From Candidatus Bathyarchaeota archaeon (GTDB taxonomy: Archaea; Thermoproteota; Bathyarchaeia; Bathyarchaeales; Bathycorpusculaceae), in NCBI GenBank assembly GCA_022865885.1, contig JALHSQ010000226.1, positions 62,001 to 126,000 on the forward strand: 64,000 nucleotides of DNA. The letters are read 5' to 3'. Position numbers and translations under genes: made by a program. The notes under the pieces were generated by a model. The model was not told the origin of the DNA, did not search any database, and saw only the letters and a list, made by a program, of their open reading frames with translations. The stretch's first letter is position 1, and each line of letters opens with the position of its first letter. Shown here piece after piece: positions 7,336-16,630 of the stretch.

Positions 7336-9507
7336 TTGAGTGAAATACAGTTACATGTTGGAGATGCAAGACAGAGAGACGTTGGCAGAGGTATTGCTCG
7401 TCTTGACCAAAGAACAATGCAGCAACTGGGCATATCTGCCGGCGACGTAATAGAGATAGTTGGCAAAAGAACAACTTCAGCCATTGCTTGGCCCGCCTAT
7501 AGTGAAGATCAGAACCGTGACATTCTTCGGATAGATGGCTATTCGCGCAAAAATGCAGGCGTGGCCATAAACGAGTACGTTGTGGTTAGACCTGTAAAGG
7601 TGAAAAACGCTTTAAGCATCACTTTGGCGCCTGTAGACATGCGGTTAAACGTTGATGATGATTTCACGAATTTCGTCAAGAACCGCTTGATGGAACGGAC
7701 CCTTGTTGAAGGCGACACAACCCTAGTAATGATGCTTGGCCACGCCATCCCATTCACCGTAACCAAAACCCGCCCTCACGGTATCGTAAAAGTCACAGTG
7801 GAGACAAGGCTCACAATACTGAACGAGCCAGCACCTGAAGGAAAGGGACTACCTCGGACGACATATGAAGATATCGGGGGTCTGCGTGAGGAAATCCAAA
7901 GAGTAAGAGAAATGGTCGAGCTCCCACTCAGACATCCCGAACTGTTCCAAAGGCTCGGAATAGACCCTCCAAAAGGAGTGTTGCTCCATGGCCCTCCAGG
8001 TTGCGGCAAGACACTACTAGCTAGGGCAGTAGCAAACGAATCTGAGGCGAACTTTTTCTCAATAAATGGTCCTGAAATAATGAGCAAGTTCTACGGAGAA
8101 TCAGAGGCTAGGCTCAGGGAGATTTTTCAGCAGGCTCAGCAAAATGCGCCAGGCATAATATTCGTCGATGAACTGGACGCGATTGCGCCCAAACGTGAAG
8201 AAGTGACAGGCGAGGTCGAGAGACGCGTGGTCGCTCAGCTTCTAGCCTTGATGGACGGCTTATCAAGCAGAGGGAACGTGATAGTGATAGGCGCTACTAA
8301 CCGACCCGGTGCTCTAGACCCAGCGCTGCGAAGACCAGGCCGGTTCGACAGGGAAATCGAGATCGGTGTACCAGACAAACAAGGAAGAAACGAGATTGTC
8401 CTGATTCACACGCGGGGAATGCCGCTAGCCGGAGATGTTGATCTCAAGAAGCTGGCTGACATGACTCATGGCTATACAGGCGCGGATGTATCCGCTTTAG
8501 GCAGAGAGACAGCCATGAAAGCGTTGCGTAGGTACCTTCCCCAAATAAACCTTGAAGATGAACGCATACCACCGAGTGTACTGGAGCAAATGGAGGTTAC
8601 GATGGACGACTTCGTCGGTGCATACAAAGAAATAACACCAACAGCCATGCGCGAAGTGTACATAGAAGTGCCTACAGTACATTGGGATGACATCGGTGGA
8701 CTAGATGAAGTCAAACAAGAACTCAAAGAAGCAGTAGAATGGCCTCTGAAGACTCCTGAAATCTTCTCAAGACTGGGGATAAAGCCTCCGAAAGGAATCC
8801 TTATATACGGGCCACCAGGCTGCGGCAAAACCTTACTTGCTCGAGCTGTCGCCACCGAAAGCGAGGCCAACTTCATCACCATCAAAGGCCCAGAAGTCTT
8901 CTCGAAATGGGTTGGCGAATCAGAGAAGGCAATACGGGAAGTCTTCAGGAAAGCAAGGATGGCAGCACCAGCAGTCGTTTTCTTCGATGAAATTGAATCA
9001 CTTGCGCCTCGGCGAGGCGCAGGCTTTTCAGACAGTGGCGTGTCTGAACGTGTAATCAGTCAACTCTTGACCGAGATGGATGGACTCGTGACCCTACAGG
9101 ACGTCGTTGTCATTGCGGCGACGAACAGACCTGACATGGTTGACCCTGCAGTGCTCCGCCCTGGTCGGTTTGACAGATTGATATATACACATGAACCTGA
9201 CGAGAAAAGTAGGCTTCAAATATTCCAGATATACACGAAGAACATGCCATTGGCGAAAGACGTGGTTCTGATTCAACTGGCTGCTGCGACAAAGAGTTAT
9301 TCGGGCGCGGATATTGAGGCTCTCTGCAGAGAAGCTGCCATGATCACCTTGAGAAAAGATGTGAATGCCAAGGAAGTCGCTATGAAAAACTTCGAAGAGG
9401 CGTTAAGGAAAAGTGGTCCTTCAGTTTCGCCTGACATGGAGAAATGGTACAGGAGCTTCATGCAGCAGGTCCGCCAAGCTCAGAAACCGACGACGCCTAT
9501 CGCATAG
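7336..9507 (+). CDS. cdc48: CDC48/VAT family AAA+ ATPase
   Basis: Hexameric unfoldase that extracts and unfolds proteins, feeding the proteasome and remodelling complexes; cytosolic. An N-terminal double-psi barrel/CDC48-2 substrate domain (about 1-185) precedes two AAA modules. D1 has Walker A GPPGCGKT near 219, Walker [11 protein letters not shown] and the second region of homology [20 protein letters not shown]2 has Walker A near 492, Walker [11 protein letters not shown] and [19 protein letters not shown]. Walker B of D1 reads DELD rather than the common DEID, a conservative change. 723 residues from TTG 7336, chosen for the GGAAGG site about 8 bases upstream; an in-frame TTG at 7321 would add five residues. 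The small gene at 9520 follows within 13 bases. Confidence 0.95.
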   Translation: MSEIQLHVGDARQRDVGRGIARLDQRTMQQLGISAGDVIEIVGKRTTSAIAWPAYSEDQNRDILRIDGYSRKNAGVAINEYVVVRPVKVKNALSITLAPVDMRLNVDDDFTNFVKNRLMERTLVEGDTTLVMMLGHAIPFTVTKTRPHGIVKVTVETRLTILNEPAPEGKGLPRTTYEDIGGLREEIQRVREMVELPLRHPELFQRLGIDPPKGVLLHGPPGCGKTLLARAVANESEANFFSINGPEIMSKFYGESEARLREIFQQAQQNAPGIIFVDELDAIAPKREEVTGEVERRVVAQLLALMDGLSSRGNVIVIGATNRPGALDPALRRPGRFDREIEIGVPDKQGRNEIVLIHTRGMPLAGDVDLKKLADMTHGYTGADVSALGRETAMKALRRYLPQINLEDERIPPSVLEQMEVTMDDFVGAYKEITPTAMREVYIEVPTVHWDDIGGLDEVKQELKEAVEWPLKTPEIFSRLGIKPPKGILIYGPPGCGKTLLARAVATESEANFITIKGPEVFSKWVGESEKAIREVFRKARMAAPAVVFFDEIESLAPRRGAGFSDSGVSERVISQLLTEMDGLVTLQDVVVIAATNRPDMVDPAVLRPGRFDRLIYTHEPDEKSRLQIFQIYTKNMPLAKDVVLIQLAAATKSYSGADIEALCREAAMITLRKDVNAKEVAMKNFEEALRKSGPSVSPDMEKWYRSFMQQVRQAQKPTTPIA

Positions 9508-9519
9508 GGGAATTGTCGC

Positions 9520-9747
9520 ATGCCTTTAAAGATTTGGAAGACACGCCCAGCCGATTTTTTCTTGCTGGATCTTCTTAGCAAGAAAGGTACCATGAACGAC
9601 ATAGATCTTCTTGAGGCTGTCAAAGAGGAATTTGAGGATTTGGGGTTCAAGGATTTCAACGAGTTGCTGATGCGGTTGGAAGTCGGCGGGAAAATACATG
9701 TGACTTCTACGGTTCGTGGAAAAAGACGAATTGAGCTTGTAACATAG
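9520..9747 (+). CDS. Small protein in operon with cdc48, winged-helix-like
   Basis: 75 residues starting MPLKIWKTRPADFF. The pattern of helices (LLDLLSKKGTMNDIDLLEAVKEEF, KDFNELLMRLEVGGKIHVTST) followed by a basic hairpin (RGKRRIELV) resembles a minimal winged-helix domain, but I cannot name a family. No cysteines or membrane segments. It lies 13 bases after the cdc48 stop and so is probably cotranscribed. That linkage suggests a role with Cdc48, as adaptor or regulator, which is inference from position only. Confidence 0.7.
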   Translation: MPLKIWKTRPADFFLLDLLSKKGTMNDIDLLEAVKEEFEDLGFKDFNELLMRLEVGGKIHVTSTVRGKRRIELVT

Positions 9748-9782
9748 TTGACCGTTTTGGGCGAGTCGCAAGTGTAGGGTAT

Positions 9783-11006
9783 ATGAAGACTGTTTCAGAC
9801 GCGGCGGTCGTTGGGGGCGGACCTTGTGGCTCCTTTGCAGCCTATAACCTTGCAAGACTCGGTTTTGTTGTGACTGTTTTCGAGGAGCATCATGAAATAG
9901 GCGTTCCATCGCATTGTCCGGGTCATCTGAGCATCAAAGGATTGAAAAGCCTAGGGCAATATCCGTTGGGCAAAGGAATAATCGTGAACACTTTTACTGG
10001 TGCAAATCTCTGCTCTCCTTCTGGCAAAGAGTTCTCAGTTCACCTTTCTTCACCTGTTACGTGCACAGTTGATCGGGCATCTTTTGACAGGCACCTTGCG
10101 GAAATGGCGGAGCATGCGGGTGCACATTATCAGCTAGGTTCAAGAGTTGATTCGTTGATAGTTAAAGACGGATACGTCAAGGGCGTGGCTGTCAGGCAAA
10201 ATGGGAACACTGAAGAATTCTTGGCTAGGCTTGTCATTGACGCTGAAGGAGTGTCTTCTCGTCTTCTAAAACAAAGCGGGCTGAATGCTCTCGATCGGAG
10301 CATGGTTGTCAACGCAGTGCAAGCAAGAATTAGGAATGTTAAGGACATGGAGTCAAACATGGTCGAGGTTTTTCTTGGAAACGATTATGCTCCAGGCTTC
10401 TACGCTTGGCTTATTCCTGAAAACGACGACGAAGCGAAAGTTGGGCTAGCCGCAAGAACTGGCAATCCACGAGAGCTTCTGCAACGGTTCATTCTTAAGC
10501 ATTCGATCGCCTCGAAGAAGCTGACGTCAGCTAAGCTCTCACAGATGGTGTTTCACCCAATAACCCTTGGCGGTCCAATCCCGAAGTCCTTTTCAAATGG
10601 TTTCTTGGCAGTTGGAGATGCGGCTTCGCAAGTGAAACCGACTACTGGCGGAGGCGTAATCTTCGGAATGTCCTGTGCGAAAATCGCGGCAGATGTGGCT
10701 TCTGAGGCTTTGCGTGCAAATGATGTCTCATCGAGGTCTTTGAGTGAATATCAGAAGCGGTGGACTAATGTTTGGGGCTTTGACGTGAAAACTATGCTTA
10801 GAATGCGCAAACTTCTGAACCGTATGTCTGATGAGACGATGGATAACGCGATCAACCTCTGCCGCAGAGTCGGTTTGAACAAGGCATTGGAAGGTGTTCA
10901 GGAAATTGACTTTCAAGGACAATCTTTATTGCATTTCATGCGAAGTCCTCGAATGCTGACCACGCTTGGCTATTTTCTCTACCTTTATCTTTCCATAAAT
11001 CCTTAA
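9783..11006 (+). CDS. Geranylgeranyl reductase family FAD-dependent oxidoreductase
   Basis: Flavoprotein of the GGR family; characterised archaeal members saturate the isoprenoid chains of membrane lipids at the membrane surface. The N-terminal dinucleotide motif VVGGGPCGSFAAYNLA (about 8-23) is followed by the acidic FAD-binding strand end VFEEH. The FAD pyrophosphate motif VGDAASQVKPTTGGGV is near 277. The CPGH segment near 42-45 fits the cysteine-bearing loop seen in many family members. 407 residues, full length. Start ATG 9783. It could act on lipids, quinones or another polyprenoid; the sequence does not fix the substrate. It is followed 32 bases later by pth2. Confidence 0.85.
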   Translation: MKTVSDAAVVGGGPCGSFAAYNLARLGFVVTVFEEHHEIGVPSHCPGHLSIKGLKSLGQYPLGKGIIVNTFTGANLCSPSGKEFSVHLSSPVTCTVDRASFDRHLAEMAEHAGAHYQLGSRVDSLIVKDGYVKGVAVRQNGNTEEFLARLVIDAEGVSSRLLKQSGLNALDRSMVVNAVQARIRNVKDMESNMVEVFLGNDYAPGFYAWLIPENDDEAKVGLAARTGNPRELLQRFILKHSIASKKLTSAKLSQMVFHPITLGGPIPKSFSNGFLAVGDAASQVKPTTGGGVIFGMSCAKIAADVASEALRANDVSSRSLSEYQKRWTNVWGFDVKTMLRMRKLLNRMSDETMDNAINLCRRVGLNKALEGVQEIDFQGQSLLHFMRSPRMLTTLGYFLYLYLSINP

Positions 11007-11038
11007 GACCAGACGTACAGTAAACTGGTTGGAGAAAA

Positions 11039-11413
11039 ATGGGGATAGCCATGTCCGAGTTTCGCTACAAGCAAGTGATCGTTTTTCGCTTAGATTTGAA
11101 GCTAAGTAAAGGCAAAGCTGCAGTTCAAGCAGGTCACGCAGCAGTTTCGGCAGCAGAGGAGTGTCGCAAGCGGCACAGAGAGTGGTGGGAAGACTGGTTG
11201 TTCGAAGGACAGCGTAAGATAGCCGTGAAAGTGAAAAATGAGAAGGAGTTACTGACATTGGAGGAGCAAGCAAAAGATTTGGCGTTACCCTGCTCTTTGA
11301 TCGTAGATAGGGGTCTGACGGAGATTCCTCCCAATACAATTACTTGCTTGGGAATTGGACCCGCACCCACTGAGAAAATGGACAGGATAACTGGAAGGCT
11401 TCCTCTTCTGTAG
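11039..11413 (+). CDS. pth2: Peptidyl-tRNA hydrolase, archaeal/eukaryotic type
   Basis: Releases tRNA from prematurely dropped peptidyl-tRNA. The Pth2 fold is recognisable from YKQVIVFRLDLKLSKGKAAVQAGHAA (family K-x-K-x-x-x-Q-x-x-H core), the middle KIAVKVKNEKELL, and the end LIVDRGLTEIPPNTITCLGIGPAPTEKMDRITGRLPLL. 124 residues, or 120 from the ATG at 11051. The first ATG follows a GGAG motif by about 5 bases, so I keep it. It sits between the GGR-like gene and truD with short gaps, suggesting an operon. Confidence 0.95.
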   Translation: MGIAMSEFRYKQVIVFRLDLKLSKGKAAVQAGHAAVSAAEECRKRHREWWEDWLFEGQRKIAVKVKNEKELLTLEEQAKDLALPCSLIVDRGLTEIPPNTITCLGIGPAPTEKMDRITGRLPLL

Positions 11414-11438
11414 TCTCTGTGCACCGAGGTTACAGCCT

Positions 11439-12824
11439 TTGCAGGTTTCCAAACTGGAAAAGAGTGTAGGAATTGAAGTTTTCATCACATCTTCTCCAGG
11501 TGTTGGAGGAATCATACGTGACAACATAGAAGATTTCATCGTTGAAGAGGTTCTGGTTGACGGTTCCAAAGCGCAGACAGATCGAACTGTTGATTCTGGA
11601 GACGCTAGAGCGTTGGATAGTTCCTTGGCGAGGAACCGTTACCTAATCTGCGTTCTGGCCAAACGGAACCGGGATACCTTGTCAGCTGTCAAGGCCGTTG
11701 CCGACCATATCGGGGTGAATGTGGGGCGAGTTCAGATTGCTGGTTTGAAGGATGCGAGAGCTGTTACTGCTCAGCACATAACGATTGAGGACGTGTCCAT
11801 CGATGATGTTAGAGGAGTTAAAATCAAAGACATTGAATTATATCCTGTGGGTTATTTTCACAGCCGACTTTCATCCTTCTATCTTTTTGGAAACAGGTTT
11901 AACATAACGATCAGGTCGATAAGTCATTCAGAGTCTGCGACCAGAAAGCGAACTGCCAGAATTGCTGAAGAACTCGGCTCAGTTGGGGGTGTACCCAACT
12001 TTTTTGGTCACCAGCGGTTCGGTACAATTCGTCCCATAACCCATCTGGTAGGAAAGGCAATTATCCAAGGAAATCTTCCAAAAGCCGCGCTGCTCTTCCT
12101 AGCCAAACCCAGTCCATATGAACATTCTGCTTCGAGGGAGGCGCGGGAAACGTTGCATAGGACCAGAGACTTCAAGCAGGCTTTAAGCGAATTTCCGAGG
12201 CATTTGCGTTATGAGCGTGTAATGATCAAGCACTTGGATGAAGAGCCGGAGGATTACGTTGGCGCTTTCAGACGATTGCCTCTGAAGTTGAGGGAGCTTT
12301 TTGTCCAAGCCTACCAATCTTGTCTTTTCAACAGATTTCTTAGTCGAAGAATCGCGGCGGGTTTGCCTTTGAATAGAGCTGAAAACGGTGATTACGTCGT
12401 GAGCGTGCAGCGCTCTGGTTTGCCAATGGCGTCGATGTATAAAATGGTGGGTGATGAAAACATTGTAGAAGTCAACAAAGCAATTACTGCGGGGAAAATG
12501 AGGCTAGCGCTTCCACTAATCGGTTTCAAACAACATCCTTCACGTGGCTTTCAGGGAGAAATCGAAAGGGCGATCTTGGAGGAAGAAAATGTCGAAATGG
12601 CAAGGTTCAAGGTTGCTGCAATTCCCGAGATCTGCTTGAGAGGGGAATTGCGTTGCGCGTTGACTCCATTGCGTGATTTCGCAGTAGATGGCATCTCTAA
12701 AGAGCCGGTTGATGCATCGAAGTGCAAGATGGGGCTTAGTTTCATGTTGTATCGCAGTTCGTATGCAACGGTAGTCTTAAGGGAACTCATGAAGCCTCGA
12801 AGCCCAATAAAGTCAGGGTTCTAG
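11439..12824 (+). CDS. truD: tRNA pseudouridine(13) synthase TruD
   Basis: Isomerises a uridine in the D-arm of tRNA to pseudouridine. The catalytic Asp lies in IAGLKDARAVTAQ (Asp near 105). Other TruD marks are VEEVLVDG near the N-terminus, NFFGHQRFGTIRPITHLVGKAI, and the C-terminal SFMLYRSSYATVVLRELMK. 461 residues, the longer archaeal/eukaryal Pus7-like size, with the TRUD insertion domain in the middle. The start is TTG at 11439; the gene follows pth2 by 25 bases and probably shares its message. Confidence 0.93.
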   Translation: MQVSKLEKSVGIEVFITSSPGVGGIIRDNIEDFIVEEVLVDGSKAQTDRTVDSGDARALDSSLARNRYLICVLAKRNRDTLSAVKAVADHIGVNVGRVQIAGLKDARAVTAQHITIEDVSIDDVRGVKIKDIELYPVGYFHSRLSSFYLFGNRFNITIRSISHSESATRKRTARIAEELGSVGGVPNFFGHQRFGTIRPITHLVGKAIIQGNLPKAALLFLAKPSPYEHSASREARETLHRTRDFKQALSEFPRHLRYERVMIKHLDEEPEDYVGAFRRLPLKLRELFVQAYQSCLFNRFLSRRIAAGLPLNRAENGDYVVSVQRSGLPMASMYKMVGDENIVEVNKAITAGKMRLALPLIGFKQHPSRGFQGEIERAILEEENVEMARFKVAAIPEICLRGELRCALTPLRDFAVDGISKEPVDASKCKMGLSFMLYRSSYATVVLRELMKPRSPIKSGF

Positions 12825-12939
12825 GCATGCATGATTCTTTGGTTTCTTACACTGGAAATCGATGCAAAATCATAAAACTTCGGAGAAGAGCATTGCATGG
12901 AACTAGCCCTAGGGAAGATCAGTGTCTCTCAGATTCTAA

Positions 12940-12951
12940 GCAGTGCACTGC
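12940..12951. promoter_or_regulatory. Perfect 12-bp palindrome upstream of an MFS gene
   Basis: GCAGTGCACTGC is self-complementary over 12 bases and lies 51 bases before the MFS start, downstream of a TATA-like CATAAAAC near 12870. A palindrome of this length fits a dimeric repressor site. No regulator gene is adjacent, so the binder is unknown. Confidence 0.35.
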
Positions 12952-13002
12952 AAACCTTCAATTGGACGTTGCCTTCTTACTGGTGTTAGTTGGGGATTCG
13001 TC

Positions 13003-14106
13003 ATGCAATCCGATACACTGAAGAACCTGACATTAGTCGTCGCCATTTTCTTCTTTACCAGCAATCTGTCAGGAAGCTTTCTTCCAGTCTACTTCAAAGA
13101 AACAGGTCTAGGCGTCCCAGAGATAGCTGAGGTTTTGCTCATAACTTTCATATTGATTGGTTTGCTGCCGCTCGCACTATTGAAGAGTGTGAAGAACTTC
13201 GAAAGAATAATCAGCCTCGGCATATTCTGCACAATGCTGTTTTACATCGTCCTGATATACATTAAAAGTCCTGTGATCTTAGGGTTAGCTTATGGTTTGA
13301 GTGTAGCAACTTTCTGGCCTAGCTTTAACCTTCTTCAGTTCAGACTTAGCGAATCGAAATTACGCGCTAGAACTATAAGCTTTTTCTCCATAATAATCCC
13401 TTCCATCGCTAGCATTGCCGGTCCGGCCGTCGGTGGGTTCATAATTGAAGATTTCAGTTTCTCAACGCTGTTTGCGGTTGCGGTGATTCTCTATTTTGTC
13501 GCTTTTCTCTTCTCAACGCGTATCAGATCCCAGCCTGAAACTTCCAAATTCTCAATTCCTAGAAGCCGAATCTTCTTCGTCTTCTTCGGCTCATTCATCA
13601 TTCTCGGTCTTTCTGAGGCTTATTGGATTGCTTACCCCTTCTTTGTTCTAAGCATTTCCGGAACCGTGTTAAGCATGGGGCTTGTCTTAGCCTCCAGTGC
13701 AGTCCTAATCTCTGCAATGACCTTCCTGATAAACTGGGTTTCAGACACCACGAAGATGCGTGTCGATCTTGCCCTCGTGGGAACGGCATTGAGCATAGTA
13801 TGGTATTTTGCAGTAGCTTCTGCTTCAACGACTCATGAAATCGTGGTTCTATCTCTACTTTCGGGACTCGCAAACGCCTTTTCAATTTCATGGTTTGCGC
13901 ACTTCTCTGACTTCTTTGGCAGAGAACAATACGCAAGCATCTTGGTTCTGATGGAAGTTGGTCTGATGATTGGCAGGATTCTGAACCTTATACCAACACT
14001 CGTTTTCATACCGACGGCTGAGTATGCTTCCCATTTTAGACTTTTGGGACTTGTTCTGTTTTTCATGATCCCATTATACATCATCTCAAGAAAACACAGA
14101 ACATGA
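13003..14106 (+). CDS. MFS transporter
   Basis: Integral membrane protein with about 12 predicted hydrophobic segments over 367 residues, beginning LTLVVAIFFFTSNLSGSFLPVYFKE. This is the compact MFS fold without large soluble loops. The substrate cannot be read from the sequence; similar genes are generic exporters. The ATG at 13003 (MQSDTLKNL) is chosen over one at 12943 because the extra 20 residues are not membrane-protein-like and GGGGAT precedes 13003. It lies downstream of truD across a 178-base gap with a TATA-like element and a palindrome, so it is likely a separate, regulated unit. Confidence 0.85.
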   Translation: MQSDTLKNLTLVVAIFFFTSNLSGSFLPVYFKETGLGVPEIAEVLLITFILIGLLPLALLKSVKNFERIISLGIFCTMLFYIVLIYIKSPVILGLAYGLSVATFWPSFNLLQFRLSESKLRARTISFFSIIIPSIASIAGPAVGGFIIEDFSFSTLFAVAVILYFVAFLFSTRIRSQPETSKFSIPRSRIFFVFFGSFIILGLSEAYWIAYPFFVLSISGTVLSMGLVLASSAVLISAMTFLINWVSDTTKMRVDLALVGTALSIVWYFAVASASTTHEIVVLSLLSGLANAFSISWFAHFSDFFGREQYASILVLMEVGLMIGRILNLIPTLVFIPTAEYASHFRLLGLVLFFMIPLYIISRKHRT

Positions 14107-14155
14107 TAGACTGTAAGCCTTATCACTAAGGTGCTACAACCATTCTCTCGAGTTG

Positions 14156-15178
14156 ATGCTTATGGAAGCTTGGGAAGCCGCTAAGAACGCTCTGAAATGT
14201 GTCTTGGAAGCGGAAAAGGGTGAGAGCCTAATCATTTTCTGTGATGAAGAAAAGAAGAGTATTGGAGAAGCGTTCATGAATGGCGCTCTGAAGCTTGGCC
14301 TTCAAACAAGACTAACGAGGTTGAAGACAGATGCAGATACAATCCGGAAGGAGATCTCACAGAAGATTCTGGAGGTTCTGAAAGAGAAACCCGCCATCTA
14401 CATCAATATTCTACGTGGAATTCGTGAAGAAGCACCATTTCGAATAGAACTAATAAAGCTGGAGACAGAGGGACACAAAACTCGCTTGGGGCATTGCCCC
14501 GGAGTTACGTTGGACATGCTAACAGAAGGGGCTTTAGCGTTGCGAACCGAAGAACACAAGAATATGCAGAGCTTCGCAAAGAACCTCATTCGGAAACTGT
14601 CTCAGACAGTAAGGGTGACAATCACGAACCCGGCAGGCACAACTCTGTCTCTTAGCGTCAAACAAAGACCTTTCTTTACAGACACGATTGTCAACAGAGA
14701 AACAATGAAGTGGATGAATCTTCCGACAGGCGAGGTCATAGTGGCGCCCGTTGAAGATTCGCTTGAAGGTAAGCTGATCTGCGACATGGCAGTAGGCGGA
14801 ATAGGTCCGATAGAGAAACCGGTCAGGTTATCGGTCAAGCATGGCAAGGTGCAGGATTCTTCATCCGAGGATCTAAGAGTCTTGAGAAGAGTCAAGGATT
14901 CGCTAAATACTGATGAGAACTCGAGTACAGTGGGCGAATTTGCCTTCGGAGTTAACCCCAAGGCGCGATTCACAAGAGAGTTTCTCGAAGCTGAGAAAAT
15001 GCTCGGTACGATTCACATTGCTTTTGGCAACAACTCAGACTTCCCCGGCGGAAAGAACCCGTCAAAGAACCACTTGGATCTCTTGGTTTCAAAGCCGTCA
15101 GTAAGAATTCTCGACGCGGGTGGCTCAGGCACCGACGTACTAGTAAACGGCGTCTTTCAATTGCTATCTTCGGCTTAA
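14156..15178 (+). CDS. M29-like (thermophilic) aminopeptidase family protein
   Basis: Resembles the M29 leucyl aminopeptidases, dinuclear metalloenzymes that remove N-terminal residues from peptides in the cytosol. Candidate metal ligands in order: Glu in PTGEVIVAP, Glu in VGEFAFGVNP, His in TIHIAFGNN, and the His-x-Asp pair in NPSKNHLDLLV. FPGGKN just before the last motif is also M29-like. 340 residues, somewhat shorter than typical bacterial AmpS (about 410). ATG 14156 is used; a TTG three bases upstream is equally possible. A small protein gene follows 39 bases later. Peptide specificity is unknown. Confidence 0.8.
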   Translation: MLMEAWEAAKNALKCVLEAEKGESLIIFCDEEKKSIGEAFMNGALKLGLQTRLTRLKTDADTIRKEISQKILEVLKEKPAIYINILRGIREEAPFRIELIKLETEGHKTRLGHCPGVTLDMLTEGALALRTEEHKNMQSFAKNLIRKLSQTVRVTITNPAGTTLSLSVKQRPFFTDTIVNRETMKWMNLPTGEVIVAPVEDSLEGKLICDMAVGGIGPIEKPVRLSVKHGKVQDSSSEDLRVLRRVKDSLNTDENSSTVGEFAFGVNPKARFTREFLEAEKMLGTIHIAFGNNSDFPGGKNPSKNHLDLLVSKPSVRILDAGGSGTDVLVNGVFQLLSSA

Positions 15179-15217
15179 ACGCTTAAATCATGGAAAACAC
15201 AAGCTTCTGGAGGAATC

Positions 15218-15490
15218 GTGGAAAGGATGACTGAGCCAACTGAAGAGAAGCTGCCAATATCAGAGTTCTATAAGGTTATTGACTTCTTGACGCTTTTTAA
15301 GAGCCAAAAATGGTGGGAGGCAGTCGTCATTTTCGAAGCTTATGGGAAACGGTCAATCGGTCTATATCTATGGCAGAAGAGAGAGGACGCTTGGAAGAGA
15401 AAGCACAAATTCAATATAAGGAACTTGGACGAATGGAGTAAGCTTAAGAACGCTATAGAGCAGCTTGCGCCTAAGCTTGGTCCGAAGTGA
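15218..15490 (+). CDS. Small conserved protein, function unknown
   Basis: 90 residues from GTG 15218, or 87 from ATG 15227. The GGAGG at 15211-15215 lies very close to the GTG and at a better distance from the ATG, so the start is unsettled. The sequence is soluble and aromatic- and lysine-rich (SQKWWEAVVIFEAYGKRSIGLYLWQKRED), with predicted alpha-beta character and no known motif. It follows the M29-like peptidase by 39 bases and is probably cotranscribed with it. I do not recognise the family. Confidence 0.65.
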   Translation: MERMTEPTEEKLPISEFYKVIDFLTLFKSQKWWEAVVIFEAYGKRSIGLYLWQKREDAWKRKHKFNIRNLDEWSKLKNAIEQLAPKLGPK

Positions 15491-15716
15491 TCCGCAACAG
15501 GAGACTTATTGTCGATTCGAGTTCTAGTTAGGGGAGAGCGACTACCCCTGCTAAGAGTGCAGCTGACGGGTCGGCAACGTTTGAAGAATAGCCATCGAGA
15601 ACTCGGTTTCTGCTCTTGGCGACGGGGGTATTGGCAAAGAACTGGGTGCTCCTATACTGTCTGTAGAAGATCTGTAGCTTCTGATGGTTTGGGGGTATTG
15701 ATCTGTTCTCATCTCG
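15491..15716. other. Convergent intergenic region with a hairpin
   Basis: 226 bases between two convergent genes. No credible ORF. The segment TAGGGG (15529-15534) can pair with CCCCTG (15545-15550, one wobble) around a 10-base loop. It could be a terminator-like or small structured RNA; nothing else is recognisable. Confidence 0.3.
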
Positions 15717-16478
15717 TTAATACGTGTATTTTTCTCCACCTGTTAGAATGCGCTCTAATGCACTGTTGACGTTTAATATGCCTTCATTGGTTTTAGCTGA
15801 AACCGGAAGCAGCCTGAAGTTCAAGCCAAGCCTGTAAATCGCATGCATCATGTCTATGCTCAATAGACGTTTTGTTCCTTCGAGTTTCTGTTCAATCGAG
15901 GTTTCTAGAGCTCTTTGGCTGGTTGACCAGTCGGTTATCTTCTGGACTTCTTGTTTTGGGAGCAAGTCGCATTTTGACAATAAGTGCAGTTGCGGCATTA
16001 GAAAGCGATTATAGACAGCTGCTGAGAGAAAGAGATTTGAAACATAGTTAAGAGGATTGACCGAGAAAACTGAGTCGAACAAGTAGACTATGGCCTTTGT
16101 TTCTTTCGTAAGCTCATTGGCAATGTATGGTCCGCTTGCCCTGAAGGCGAAGAGTTCCATTTGGCCTGAGGTGTCAACTAGAACGATGTCTGATCGCAGT
16201 TCCTCAATCTCCTCAGTGATTTTCTCTATCTCATCTGCAATCAAGTCGGCAGCCATTACTAGTGCTCCGTTTGGACCCAAACGGTATTCTTCCATCAAGT
16301 TCTCAACATTTACGTAGTTTCGAACGTCCACGTCTGGCGAATACGGTAAAGTGACTGCGCCCGGGTCGAGGTTTACGATGGAAACGTTTTGTTTTGACAT
16401 TTTCAACCAGTCGCCGAATGTTCCGGTAAGTAACGACTTGCCAGATCCTGCAGTTCCGATTATAAAAACTATGTACAT
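15717..16478 (-). CDS. GPN-loop GTPase
   Basis: Homodimeric GTPase of the GPN family; eukaryotic relatives help assemble and import RNA polymerase II, and archaeal PAB0955 is the structural model. Walker A GTAGSGKS is at about 8-15, LDPGAVTLPY near 37, the family-defining Gly-Pro-Asn loop in RLGPNGALV near 73, Walker B VLVDTSGQMELF near 104, and the base-specificity motif SKCDLL near 174 (in place of NKxD). 253 residues, full length. ATG start at 16478. It converges with the small gene at 15218. Confidence 0.93.
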   Translation of the reverse strand: MYIVFIIGTAGSGKSLLTGTFGDWLKMSKQNVSIVNLDPGAVTLPYSPDVDVRNYVNVENLMEEYRLGPNGALVMAADLIADEIEKITEEIEELRSDIVLVDTSGQMELFAFRASGPYIANELTKETKAIVYLFDSVFSVNPLNYVSNLFLSAAVYNRFLMPQLHLLSKCDLLPKQEVQKITDWSTSQRALETSIEQKLEGTKRLLSIDMMHAIYRLGLNFRLLPVSAKTNEGILNVNSALERILTGGEKYTY

Positions 16479-16630
16479 CTTTCAATCATTCCCGAGCTAA
16501 GTTCACGTTTATTCGTATCAGTCCTTCGTTCGTATGTAAAAGCTTTCTCTGCAGGACTATGGTGCTAGTGGCAGAGTCAGATCGTCGTCAGCTAAATCGA
16601 GGAATATCGAGTTTCGACTTGTGTTGGTGG

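Noticed and set aside
15509-15769. Open frame of 86 codons on the plus strand
   Set aside because: Composition is not protein-like, it overlaps the GPN GTPase gene on the other strand, and no ribosome-binding site is seen.
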